Of a DNA stretch of 50,534 nt, positions 43,533 to 50,534 are shown piece by piece. Both the position numbers and the translations under genes were made by a program. The notes under the pieces are model-generated. The model did no database searches. It was not told where the DNA came from and saw nothing but the letters and a program-made list of their open reading frames with translations. Every line of letters starts with the position of its first letter. Positions within the stretch are counted from its first letter, which is position 1. Source of the DNA: Endozoicomonas arenosclerae. Lineage in GTDB: Bacteria; Pseudomonadota; Gammaproteobacteria; Pseudomonadales; Endozoicomonadaceae. The stretch is from the NCBI RefSeq assembly GCF_001562015.1, contig NZ_LASA01000080.1:1-50534 (forward strand), in the 5' to 3' direction.

Positions 43533-44186
43533 TTACACTTTGAAGTTGAATTCGCCTTCAAGGTGCTCTTTCACCTGCATAACCTGACGAACCAGATGAG
43601 CCAGGGATTTGGTGCCCATTTTTTCCATTACGCGGGAGCGGTGGATTTCAACGGTTCTCTGGCTGAGGTTGATGTCAGCAGCAATAACCTTATTGGCTTT
43701 ACCTTCAACAACATGGTGAAGCACTTCGCGCTCACGATCTGTCAGCGTGGACAGGCGGCGCAGAATCTCCTTGTGTTCCAGCAGCTCGCGACGCTGCTGT
43801 GCGTCCAGTTTCAAGGCGTCGTTAATCAGATCCAGAAGTTCCTGATCGCGGAACGGCTTCTGAATAAAGTTCATTGCGCCATCCTTGATAGCCTGAACGG
43901 CCATAGGCACATCACCGTGTCCGGTAATGAAAATAATAGGCAGAATGCAGTGCATTTCATTGAGCTTGCTCTGAAGCTCAAGCCCGCTCATTCCTGGCAT
44001 ACGAATGTCCAGAACAATACATCCCGGACGGTTTTCATCGTAGACTTCCAGAAACTCAGCAGGGGATGAAAAGGCTTCAACTGTCTGTCCAACAGATTTC
44101 ATCAGCATTTTCAGCGAATCACGCACAGCCTCGTCATCGTCGATGATGAAAACGGTGGGTTCCTGCTTCATATCCTGTTGCTGCAT
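43533..44186 (-). CDS. FixJ/LuxR-family response regulator
   Basis: A 217-residue two-component response regulator. The receiver has the acidic pocket IIDDDE (Asp16-Asp18), phosphoacceptor Asp60 (IVLDIRMPG), Thr88 (FITGHGD) and Lys110 (FIQKPF). A short linker leads to a LuxR-type helix-turn-helix (about 150-210) with LTDREREVLHHVVEG, NKVIAADINLSQRTVEIHRS and MEKMGTKSLAHLVR. The layout matches FixJ/TodT/NarL-like activators. GGAG five bases before the ATG supports the start at 44186. No histidine kinase lies in the window, so its partner is elsewhere. A remnant mobile element follows the stop codon directly. Confidence 0.92.
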   Translation of the reverse strand: MQQQDMKQEPTVFIIDDDEAVRDSLKMLMKSVGQTVEAFSSPAEFLEVYDENRPGCIVLDIRMPGMSGLELQSKLNEMHCILPIIFITGHGDVPMAVQAIKDGAMNFIQKPFRDQELLDLINDALKLDAQQRRELLEHKEILRRLSTLTDREREVLHHVVEGKANKVIAADINLSQRTVEIHRSRVMEKMGTKSLAHLVRQVMQVKEHLEGEFNFKV

Positions 44187-44746
44187 AACGACTCCACTGT
44201 AACTGTATAAAAGTTGCCGTAAACGGATTAGTAATCAAACGCCGTCAGGCAGGAGAAAATTCGCGAAGGTAGAACCACGTCATTCATTTTTTTGCTTGCT
44301 TAACGGCTGTGGAATTCGATCTCAGTGTAGCAGAGGTTTTTAACAATGCCTTGGAGGAGCTGTGCTTCACACATACTCTCCTTGAACTGTTAGCTGACCC
44401 GATTACAACATACACTGACTGGGCTGCTCTGCCTGGATTCCGGTGGACAGGTACTTGCACACTACAACTCAGTATACTGAGCTTGCTTTTTCGATGTCCG
44501 ATATTTCCAAGTCGTAATTACGTTTGAATGGTTCAGGAAATTTCGCTTTCTACTGGTCGCCTGACGGAATACGCAATCTTATAGAAAAAATTATACATTC
44601 CAAGTGGTAAAACTACTGTCAATGTTTATTAAAAGTGAGTAAGCGTGCAAAAAGGTAGCTTTTAGGCGATAAAGGATGCGGGATGCCGTATGCCCCAAGG
44701 GGAGTGGCAGCTTTTTTTATGAGGCGTTTGTCAGGCGTTGGAGCCA
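44187..44746. other. Gene-free region upstream of the response regulator
   Basis: About 560 bases. It must hold the promoter of the FixJ-like gene. A 72-codon open frame here has no ribosome site or recognisable product and I do not accept it. A perfect 14-bp palindrome CTCAGTATACTGAG lies at 44468-44481. A weak hairpin (TGCC at 44684-44687 with GGCA at 44706-44709, inner CCCC/GGGG) is followed by seven T at 44712-44718 on the plus strand. With no plus-strand gene before it, that could end an unannotated small RNA. Confidence 0.4.
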
Positions 44747-44827
44747 GTGAGGCTTACTGCTTAGATCCAGCTGCGCGATCATATTCTCTGGCTGCAGGGG
44801 CTCTGGCAGTTAATTTTTCAGACAGAT

Positions 44828-44867
44828 TACTGCAAGGTGCATAATGTAAATTTTGTCCCTTGCAGTA
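44828..44867. repeat. 10-bp inverted repeat within the aspA remnant
   Basis: TACTGCAAGG (44828-44837) and CCTTGCAGTA (44858-44867) are perfect inverted copies 20 bases apart. They lie inside the roughly 70-base segment that has no counterpart in intact aspA, and could be the ends or stem of a small inserted element. Confidence 0.5.
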
Positions 44868-44905
44868 AACAAAGGCTATCTCATTGAGTCCCAATCAGGA
44901 TAGCC
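44868..44905 (-). terminator. Terminator of the cyanovirin-N-like protein gene
   Basis: GGCTATC (44874-44880) pairs with GATAGCC (44899-44905), with an inner ATTG/CAAT pair. On the minus strand TTTGTTT follows. It begins 24 bases beyond the stop codon of the 44930-46939 gene. Confidence 0.7.
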
Positions 44906-44929
44906 CTTCTTCTTTAAATGTGATGGGTT

Positions 44930-46939
44930 CTATTGCCCACGCCTGCGGAGAAATACCGGTGGTGATACTCGAATTCTGGTCTCCTGTGAAGAAGCTGATG
45001 ATTTAAGCGAGAACTTACAACCTATGTTTTTATTCGCCAGCACTGTGAGTGGAGTGCCATAAACACATGACTGTTTATACTGTGCGCCACTGAAACTGGA
45101 GGGTACTCCACTGCAAACTGCATTCAATGTATCGATACCATTCCATTTATTACTCAATGTGCAGTTATTTATCATATCTTCAGTGAAATTTGGCAAATCA
45201 CAGGCCAGGTGCCCATTAAAATTACTGAGAGTAGGTATGCCCGATGGGTAGGGAACATCGTTATTAGGGAGACATGCAGCGTTTACGTTCACACTGCTCT
45301 GGTCATACTTATCATCGTCTGAATCCCGACAGGAAGCGGATAGTGTTTCACCATCAAACGTGGGGTTCATGCAATGTGATACCCAGGAGCCGCCAGGCGT
45401 AGGTTTTTTTGCCATGCAAGTCAGCGTTCCATTGCTATTGGATAGTCCGGGAGGTGTCAGCAAACCATAGTCATCACCACCCTGCCAGCAGTTGTTGAAA
45501 TAGTCTATGGAGCTTTCTACCCACTGTTTGTCGTCATTCATACACTGTGCACTTAAAGTGGCTGTATTGTTGTCCCACTTAATCTCTTTACAGGTTTTGT
45601 TATAGGGGCCACCGGGGAGAGCATCGTTCTCGACGCTAACATTGACCCTCTGGCTGAGAAATGGGTAGTCAGCACCGCCTTTTTCAACAGAGACTTTGAT
45701 ATCCATGAACTGTGTATTGCCAGTAAACCCTGTCGTTGCTGTCAAGACGTCAGTAACGACATCAGTAACTTTGACATCCGATAGTAATGTGCAGGAAACC
45801 GTGGGTGAATGAGTTTCACTGCAGGTCAAGTATTGATCGTTGAATTTTATGCCAGAGATTGAGACACCGTTGCCGGCTGCAGTGATTTGAAAGGTCGTTT
45901 TGGCTGAATCCTGATGGGACGACATGGGCACCAGGTCAAAGCTGATGTCTCGGTTGTAATCAGGGCTGCCCATGATGACGAAAGTATTCAGGCTGGTATC
46001 AGTGGGGTCTGAAAGGGATGGCTCACAAACTTCCAGACTGGAACATGTGGATTGTTTCACCTTCGAATGATGACTGCCTTCAATGGCACCCACCACAATA
46101 CCCGCAGCTACTGCTCCCCCTGATGGGATATTGGTGGTATTAACCAGATAGAGAGGAAATCTCTGGACTTGATGGTTGGACGGTTGATGAGTCATCACCA
46201 GAAATTTGTAAACGAAGGGGATTTGTGCGAATGATCCGGAGGGTTGCACTTTGAATGTTACGTTTTTCTCACCTCCTGGCTTCAAGTAATCTGCCGGGTT
46301 GCCTCGACTATCAAGAAAGAAAGCAATCATCCCATCATGGAAGTATGTGATCCCCTCAGGTTGAGTCTCAGGAAACAGAATTTTGTCGTTGCCAAAGAAG
46401 TACAGTTGAAGCCAGTCTGCAGACGAAGGTCCCTCATTACCTGCAATGATTTCTTTTGGGGTTGCAAGTGATGTGTTGTAGAACAGATATCGATTTTTAA
46501 CGAGGGGTGAAATTTTAGGGCGGGGCGGCATCTCAAATGTTTCTGTTGAAGGGCCTTCTTCGTCTTCGACCGTTGCAATTTGCTCAACGGATTCATTTAA
46601 GCCATTAGGATCGGTGTCAAACTCGACACTTAAGATAGATTCTGTGTCAGGAAGAATAGTAAACGGACAGACAAGGAGAAAAGAATGGTCTGGTGGCATT
46701 GATTGTTGGCAGGGGCCTATCCCTGGTCCTGGAGTGACTCTCGGTGCATTTTTTAAATCAAGAGGCCCGGTGTACTTGAGAGTCATGGTTCCGGGACAGG
46801 GTCCTTCACTTTGATTGCAGTGATAAGTCAGTCCCAGGACAACGGGCTCTCCGGGTATGAAATGGTCGTCGTATGCTTGTGTAGAAAGGGACGTAAATAG
46901 GGAAATCGAACATGAGAAAAAAACAAGAAGAGTTTTCAT
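44930..46939 (-). CDS. Secreted protein with C-terminal cyanovirin-N homology (CVNH) repeats
   Basis: A 669-residue exported protein. A signal peptide covers residues about 1-22 (ends LSTQAYD). Residues about 23-430 look like beta-rich domains with paired cysteines, and a Gly/Ala helix at about 275-290 (GGAVAAGIVVGAIEG). From about 440 the sequence repeats the CVNH pattern: CKEIKWDNNTATLSAQC with SSIDYFNNC, then CMNPTFDGETLSASCRD with SSVNVNAAC and NFNGHLAC, then CTLSNKWNGIDTLNAVC. CVNH domains bind mannose-type glycans in characterised members. The protein is thus probably a secreted or surface lectin. The ribosome site is weak. It lies between an aspA remnant and intact aspA. Assignment of the N-terminal part is unknown. 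Confidence 0.78.
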   Translation of the reverse strand: MKTLLVFFSCSISLFTSLSTQAYDDHFIPGEPVVLGLTYHCNQSEGPCPGTMTLKYTGPLDLKNAPRVTPGPGIGPCQQSMPPDHSFLLVCPFTILPDTESILSVEFDTDPNGLNESVEQIATVEDEEGPSTETFEMPPRPKISPLVKNRYLFYNTSLATPKEIIAGNEGPSSADWLQLYFFGNDKILFPETQPEGITYFHDGMIAFFLDSRGNPADYLKPGGEKNVTFKVQPSGSFAQIPFVYKFLVMTHQPSNHQVQRFPLYLVNTTNIPSGGAVAAGIVVGAIEGSHHSKVKQSTCSSLEVCEPSLSDPTDTSLNTFVIMGSPDYNRDISFDLVPMSSHQDSAKTTFQITAAGNGVSISGIKFNDQYLTCSETHSPTVSCTLLSDVKVTDVVTDVLTATTGFTGNTQFMDIKVSVEKGGADYPFLSQRVNVSVENDALPGGPYNKTCKEIKWDNNTATLSAQCMNDDKQWVESSIDYFNNCWQGGDDYGLLTPPGLSNSNGTLTCMAKKPTPGGSWVSHCMNPTFDGETLSASCRDSDDDKYDQSSVNVNAACLPNNDVPYPSGIPTLSNFNGHLACDLPNFTEDMINNCTLSNKWNGIDTLNAVCSGVPSSFSGAQYKQSCVYGTPLTVLANKNIGCKFSLKSSASSQETRIRVSPPVFLRRRGQ

Positions 46940-47076
46940 ACGGGTGCTCTGCCTCAGGGAGGGTTCGACGCCAGCAATTATAGTTGATTGAAGTGCTTAT
47001 TCTGGTGAATGCAAAAAACAATCCTTGAGTTGGAGAGAGCTTATTGAAGAGAGGGGGAGATCAGAGTCGGTCAGAT

Positions 47077-47104
47077 AAAAAAACCGCACCTGAAAGGGTG
47101 CGGT
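47077..47104 (-). terminator. Rho-independent terminator of aspA
   Basis: ACCGCACC (47083-47090) and GGTGCGGT (47097-47104) form an 8-bp stem with a 6-base loop. On the minus strand it is followed by a run of T (complement of the A-run from 47077), 44 bases beyond the aspA stop codon. Confidence 0.92.
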
Positions 47105-47147
47105 CTTTTATATGGCATGAGTAATTATATACGACTGAATTTTACTA

Positions 47148-48584
47148 TCAGTGTACTTTGCTGCTCAGGTCCAGTGGCGCGATCATGTTTTCTGGCTTCA
47201 GGATTTCAGCCAGCTGCTCATCAGTCAGCAGGCCTTCTTCTTTAACCAGGTCTACTACACGACGACCGGTTTTCATGGCTGTCTTGGCAATGCGGCTGGA
47301 GTTTTCGTAGCCCAGGTATGGGTTCAGAGCGGTTACCAGACCAACAGAGTTGTAGACGTAATCCATGCAGATGTCTTTGTTGGCAGTGATGCCTTTCACG
47401 CAACGATCAGACAGCATAAACATACCGTTGCTCAGCTGCTGGATGGATTCCAGAATCTTGTAAACCAGTACTGGCTCAGCGTAGTTCAGCTGCAGCTGGG
47501 CAGCTTCAGAAGCCATGGTCACTACCATGTCGTTTCCGATAACGTGGAAAGCGATCTGGCTCATGGCTTCAGGGATAACCGGGTTAACCTTGCCAGGCAT
47601 GATGGAAGAACCAGGCTGCATTTCTGGCAGGTTGATGTCGTTAAAGCCACACAGTGGACCAGAAGACAGCAGACGCAGATCGTTGCTCATCTTGGACAGC
47701 TTAACAGCCATACGCTTCAGGGCACTGGAGAAGATTACGAAAGCACCCATGTCAGAAGTAGCTTCTACCAGGTCGCCTGCCAGGATCATGTTCTGACCGG
47801 AGATTTCAGACAGGTACTTAACGGCCAGAGGCGCGTAACGGTTGTCAGCAGTGATGCCGGTACCGATGGCTGTACCACCCAGGTTGACTTCGCACAGCAG
47901 CTTGGCCATATCCTTGATACGGTCAATGTCTTCACCGATGGTGGTGGAGAAGGCGCGGAATTCCTGGCCCAGAGTCATAGGTACAGCATCCTGTAGCTGG
48001 GTACGACCCATTTTCAGAACGTCCTTGAACTCTTCAGCTTTAACGTCGCAGGCATTCTTCAGGCTCTTGGCAGCAACAACCAGTTCGTTGTGCTTCAGAA
48101 CCATGGCCAGGCGCATAGCGGTTGGGTAAACGTCATTGGTGGACTGAGCCATGTTCACGTGCGTGTTCGGATGCAGGTGCTCATATTGGCCACGACGGTA
48201 ACCCATCAGTTCCAGTGCGCGGTTGGCAATAACTTCGTTGGCATTCATGTTGGTGGAAGTGCCAGCACCACCCTGAATCATGTCAACGGTAAACTGTTCG
48301 TGCAGTTTGCCTGCCATGATCTCGTCACAGGCGTCAGCAATTGCGTCAGCCTTGGCTGCATCCAGCATGCCCAGGTCACGGTTAGCCAGGGCACAGGCTT
48401 TTTTCACCATGGCCAGGGCTTTCGGGATGTTCGGAAAGTGATTCAGCGTGACACCGGAGATGTTGAAATTCTCTAAAGCGCGCTGAGTCTGGATGCCATA
48501 GTAAGCTTCCTGGGGTACAGGGGCTTCACCCAGCAGATCGTGCTCGATGCGGTATTCGTTCAGATCAGTATTATCCAGTGCCAT
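47148..48584 (-). CDS. aspA: Aspartate ammonia-lyase (aspartase)
   Basis: A 478-residue member of the fumarase/aspartase superfamily that converts L-aspartate to fumarate and ammonia. Conserved blocks are GGAGTSTNMNANEV (105-118), QSTNDVYPTA (147-156), GRTQLQDAVPMTLGQEF and the flexible SS loop GSSIMPGKVNP (325-335) with catalytic Ser327. The N-terminus YRIEHDLLGEAPVPQEAYYG and the C-terminus match aspartases better than fumarase C. The start at 48584 (MALDNTDLNEYR) is preferred over an ATG 36 bases upstream because the family N-terminus begins there; GGTGA lies about seven bases before it. Very strong codon bias suggests high expression. A fumarase activity cannot be fully excluded by eye. 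Confidence 0.92.
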   Translation of the reverse strand: MALDNTDLNEYRIEHDLLGEAPVPQEAYYGIQTQRALENFNISGVTLNHFPNIPKALAMVKKACALANRDLGMLDAAKADAIADACDEIMAGKLHEQFTVDMIQGGAGTSTNMNANEVIANRALELMGYRRGQYEHLHPNTHVNMAQSTNDVYPTAMRLAMVLKHNELVVAAKSLKNACDVKAEEFKDVLKMGRTQLQDAVPMTLGQEFRAFSTTIGEDIDRIKDMAKLLCEVNLGGTAIGTGITADNRYAPLAVKYLSEISGQNMILAGDLVEATSDMGAFVIFSSALKRMAVKLSKMSNDLRLLSSGPLCGFNDINLPEMQPGSSIMPGKVNPVIPEAMSQIAFHVIGNDMVVTMASEAAQLQLNYAEPVLVYKILESIQQLSNGMFMLSDRCVKGITANKDICMDYVYNSVGLVTALNPYLGYENSSRIAKTAMKTGRRVVDLVKEEGLLTDEQLAEILKPENMIAPLDLSSKVH

Positions 48585-48817
48585 TGATGTATCACCATTA
48601 ATAAGGAGTATCGGCAACAAGAGGTAGAGAATCTGGTTAATCTCTATCTCAAAAAAACAGGGTTAGTCTGTTCCTGCTTAGAACTTCCAGCAATATGAAA
48701 TTCTACCTATCAAACTATTACATATGTCATCATTTAGGATGTTAATAACTATCAGCAACAGGTGATGGGCTCTGCCTTTGGCTATTCTTGTAATAGGATT
48801 TCAAAGGCTAATTGCTA

Positions 48818-49426
48818 ATGCTACTGAACCATATTCCAGGTCTGCTATTCAACCCCAGAAATGAATGGTCTCTGATTCGTTCCCGGTTTGATCGGACAAC
48901 CCCTCTGGCGACATTGAGAGATTTACTGATCCTTTCGTCGATACCGGGAATCTGCTCATTTTTTGGCGCAGTTTACTTTGGTTGGTCGGCAACGGGTGTG
49001 ACACCTGTCAGAGTTTCGGCAGAGAGTGCCTTGCTGATGGCATTTTTTTCCTGGCTGGCGATTTTCGCTGCCGTTGTCATGATGGGTTTTTTCATTCACT
49101 GGATGGAAAAAACCTATGGCAGTCGCAGAAGCTACATGGATTGTATCTGTTTTTCTTTTTATGTTTCGGTACCACTCTGCCTCACTGGCATCAGTGGCCT
49201 TTATCCCTCCATCCCTCTGACCATGATGTTGATTCTGACGGGTATTGGCTGGTCAGCCTGGTTGCTTTACCTCGGGACACCTCTGTTTATGAAGATTCCT
49301 GAGGAAAGAGGGTTTCTTTTTGCCAGCTCAATCGTCTGTGTGGCTTTGGTGATGCTGGTATCAATGAAAGTGGTGACAGTCTTCTTTTGGGAGTTGGGAC
49401 TGGGACCGGAATTTATTCCAGACTAA
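48818..49426 (+). CDS. Yip1-family integral membrane protein
   Basis: A 202-residue membrane protein with about five hydrophobic helices (about 36-60, 70-95, 110-135, 140-160, 170-195). It opens MLLNHIPGLLFNPRNEWSLI, the usual opening of bacterial Yip1-domain proteins (LNHxxGLLxxPxxEW). This supports the ATG at 48818, although a TTG at 48812 is closer to the AAAGG ribosome-like site. The bacterial family has no settled function. The gene lies 12 bases before the next, in a likely two-gene operon, and is divergent from aspA. Confidence 0.8.
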   Translation: MLLNHIPGLLFNPRNEWSLIRSRFDRTTPLATLRDLLILSSIPGICSFFGAVYFGWSATGVTPVRVSAESALLMAFFSWLAIFAAVVMMGFFIHWMEKTYGSRRSYMDCICFSFYVSVPLCLTGISGLYPSIPLTMMLILTGIGWSAWLLYLGTPLFMKIPEERGFLFASSIVCVALVMLVSMKVVTVFFWELGLGPEFIPD

Positions 49427-49438
49427 GGAGTCAGGGCA

Positions 49439-50341
49439 ATGGATGGCAGCAAACTTCCAACGAGCATACAGACCACATCAATAAACCCCCATGCTCCACC
49501 TGCTGAAGTTAAAGAGACTGAAGAGGTCAGGCACAGTAGTCGCCTGAATCGAGCTGTAAAGTCCCTCAAGAATGTACTGAAAAAACTTCCAGGTAGGAGC
49601 CAACGTGCTCCTCGTAATATCCCCCTGCAGCAACGGCAGGTTTCAACGATCAGTCAGCCCAGGCCGGGCGTTATGACATCCGGAGCCACTCGTCCCCAGG
49701 CCCAGGCAGACAGTATCTTTAGACAGGTTGGCGATGTTTTCGCCAAAGTCAAAATGGGGGAGGGCGAAAACCCTGAGGTTCAGAGAGCTTTCCAACAGGC
49801 CAGAAATCAGTATGAGAGTGCTGCCATTGCAGTGGCCAAAGAGGTACTGAGTGAAGCCCGGTCACAGCCAGACAGTGGTGAACTGATTCTGGAAATGAAA
49901 GATTTCATTAAACAGCATGAATCAAACATTCATCAGAATTATGAACCTGTCACTGAAGATATGGTTAAGGATCTGAGAGAACTACCACACCGTTTGTTGA
50001 ATGAACTATCTCTTAGGAATGTGGATGAACAAGTGGCAGGGGAGGTGTTCAAAGCTCATCTCAATGACAGTCGAAATGCCCAGACATTGCTGAATCATTA
50101 CCAGATTCCCGTATCAGATGCTGAGGTCGCTGTGCCTGGAAGTACCCATGATCATAAAGAGTTGTTCAAATTACAGAAACTGCAGTTTGGTTCAGCTCGA
50201 GGGGTTTTGAAGAATGAAGTACAGGCTGCCTTGAGCGAAGGAAGAGCTGAAGATGCAGCCCGGCTGACCAAGCTGGACAAGCAACTCTTGAATCTCTACG
50301 GGTCATATTCCCCGCAGCTTGCTGCGTTTCTGCGGCATTAG
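49439..50341 (+). CDS. Helical protein with disordered N-terminus, function unknown
   Basis: A 300-residue protein I do not recognise. Residues 1-95 are Ser/Thr/Pro/Arg-rich and disordered, without a signal peptide, and include a basic stretch (LNRAVKSLKNVLKKLPGRS). Residues about 95-300 are helical. AAGGAG eight bases before the ATG is strong. It is coupled by position to the Yip1-family gene 12 bases upstream. A disordered, Ser/Pro-rich start followed by a helical body is common in type III secretion effectors, but it is also seen in ordinary cytoplasmic proteins, and no chaperone or secretion gene lies nearby. Confidence 0.7.
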   Translation: MDGSKLPTSIQTTSINPHAPPAEVKETEEVRHSSRLNRAVKSLKNVLKKLPGRSQRAPRNIPLQQRQVSTISQPRPGVMTSGATRPQAQADSIFRQVGDVFAKVKMGEGENPEVQRAFQQARNQYESAAIAVAKEVLSEARSQPDSGELILEMKDFIKQHESNIHQNYEPVTEDMVKDLRELPHRLLNELSLRNVDEQVAGEVFKAHLNDSRNAQTLLNHYQIPVSDAEVAVPGSTHDHKELFKLQKLQFGSARGVLKNEVQAALSEGRAEDAARLTKLDKQLLNLYGSYSPQLAAFLRH

Positions 50342-50347
50342 CCGCAG
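50330..50347 (+). terminator. Hairpin spanning the stop codon of the last complete gene
   Basis: CTGCGGC (50330-50336) and GCCGCAG (50341-50347) pair around ATTA, which contains most of the stop codon. It may be a terminator stem without a T-run, or the left-end hairpin of the adjoining IS200/IS605 element that TnpA would recognise. Confidence 0.4.
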
Positions 50348-50373
50348 CATGAACTTGTGACTACATTTTGTGG

Positions 50374-50534
50374 ATGGCTAAAAGTAGGTTCATCCACAAA
50401 TCCCACAATGTCACTGTTCTTATGTATCACTTGGTCTGTCCAGCAAAGTATCGAAGAGTGGTCTTTAGCGATGAAGTAGACAAGACGTTGAAGGAGGTAT
50501 GCTTGGCTATCTCAGAGCGTTATGAAATTTACTT
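50374..50534 (+). CDS. tnpA: IS200/IS605-family transposase TnpA, N-terminal part (partial)
   Basis: The first 53 codons of an open frame that leaves the right edge. It reads FIHKSHNVTVLMYHLVCPAK then YRRVVFSDEVDK and CLAISERYEI. The H-x-V-x-x-L-x-Y-H-L-V-x-x-x-K-Y-R pattern is characteristic of the Y1 HUH transposase TnpA, and this segment precedes the HUH motif. The start at 50374 is the ATG in frame; no strong ribosome site precedes it. Part of the same sequence recurs in the decayed remnant at 43290, so at least two copies of the family have entered this region. Confidence 0.88.
   Translation, partial: MAKSRFIHKSHNVTVLMYHLVCPAKYRRVVFSDEVDKTLKEVCLAISERYEIY

Larger units (their letters stand above)
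44747..44916 (-). pseudogene. Broken 3' end of a second aspA-like gene
   Basis: On the minus strand 44803-44747 reads PENMIAQLDLSSKPH, against PENMIAPLDLSSKVH at the C-terminus of the intact aspA at 47148. Most DNA differences are synonymous, and the stop codon TGA has become TGG. Just upstream, LSEKLTARAP (about 44826-44806) aligns with LTDEQLAEILK, with one extra base breaking the frame. A further match (TTAAAGAAGAAGG, encoding VKEEGL in aspA) lies at about 44904-44916, separated from the first by some 70 bases that include a hairpin. I read this as the tail of a diverged aspA-type gene, later interrupted. The 44804-44916 part is less certain. Confidence 0.6.

Noticed and set aside
43491-44069. 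A 192-codon plus-strand open frame opposite the response regulator
   Set aside because: The minus-strand frame has every receiver and helix-turn-helix motif; the opposite frame has none.
44309-44527. A 72-codon plus-strand open frame in the gap upstream of the response regulator
   Set aside because: GTG start without a ribosome site, no homology that I recognise, composition like non-coding DNA.
47151-47996. A 281-codon open frame on the plus strand opposite aspA
   Set aside because: It lies wholly antisense to a strongly conserved gene, has no ribosome site and no recognisable product; it follows from the codon bias of aspA.
1-50534. CRISPR arrays, tRNA and rRNA genes
   Set aside because: No regularly spaced direct repeats and no tRNA cloverleaf or rRNA conserved segments were seen on either strand.

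Overview
The window looks like chromosomal DNA of a marine or host-associated gammaproteobacterium of the Oceanospirillales. SodB, SbcB, YigZ and AspA are clearly gammaproteobacterial in type. The very large coiled-coil genes together with IS200/IS605-type sequences suggest Endozoicomonas or a relative. That assignment is inference from gene content, not from a marker gene.

Layout. 1-141: tail of a transposase. 306-2909 (-): a classical autotransporter. 3240-5648 (+): a P3A-type proton ATPase, convergent with a 14-gene exopolysaccharide operon at 21970-5709 (-). Reading along its transcription, the operon encodes a WcaJ-like initiating phosphosugar transferase, a GT4 glycosyltransferase, a Wzx-like flippase fused to a hexapeptide acyltransferase-like domain, a second hexapeptide acyltransferase, a Wza-like export lipoprotein, a Wzz/GumC-like chain-length protein, a degenerate BY-kinase-like ATPase, a Wzy/O-antigen-ligase-like polymerase, three SAM methyltransferases, a GT9 and a second GT4 glycosyltransferase, and a lipoprotein glycoside hydrolase. 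Most junctions overlap or are separated by 12 bases or fewer, so one transcript is likely. It would make a Wzx/Wzy-dependent polysaccharide that is probably methylated and acylated.

22448-23029 (-) is sodB. From 23346 to 40034 (+) lie four genes of unknown function: a single-pass membrane coiled-coil protein, a lipoprotein, a 914-residue helical protein with a polyproline segment, and a 3950-residue protein. The last joins about 1,670 residues of coiled coil to a C-terminal half carrying a recognisable set of superfamily-2 helicase/translocase-type ATPase motifs. It is the best candidate here for an undescribed system. A PilZ protein, yigZ and sbcB (exonuclease I) follow on the same strand.

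42582-44186 (-) holds a pseudo-receiver protein that has lost its phosphoacceptor and a FixJ/LuxR-type response regulator. A decayed IS200/IS605-like remnant lies between them. 44747-44916 holds a broken 3' end of a second aspA-like gene. Next comes a secreted protein with C-terminal cyanovirin-N-like repeats (44930-46939, -), then intact aspA (47148-48584, -). The right end has a Yip1-family membrane protein, an unrecognised 300-residue protein, and the start of an IS200/IS605 TnpA that runs off the window. I saw no rRNA, tRNA or CRISPR array.
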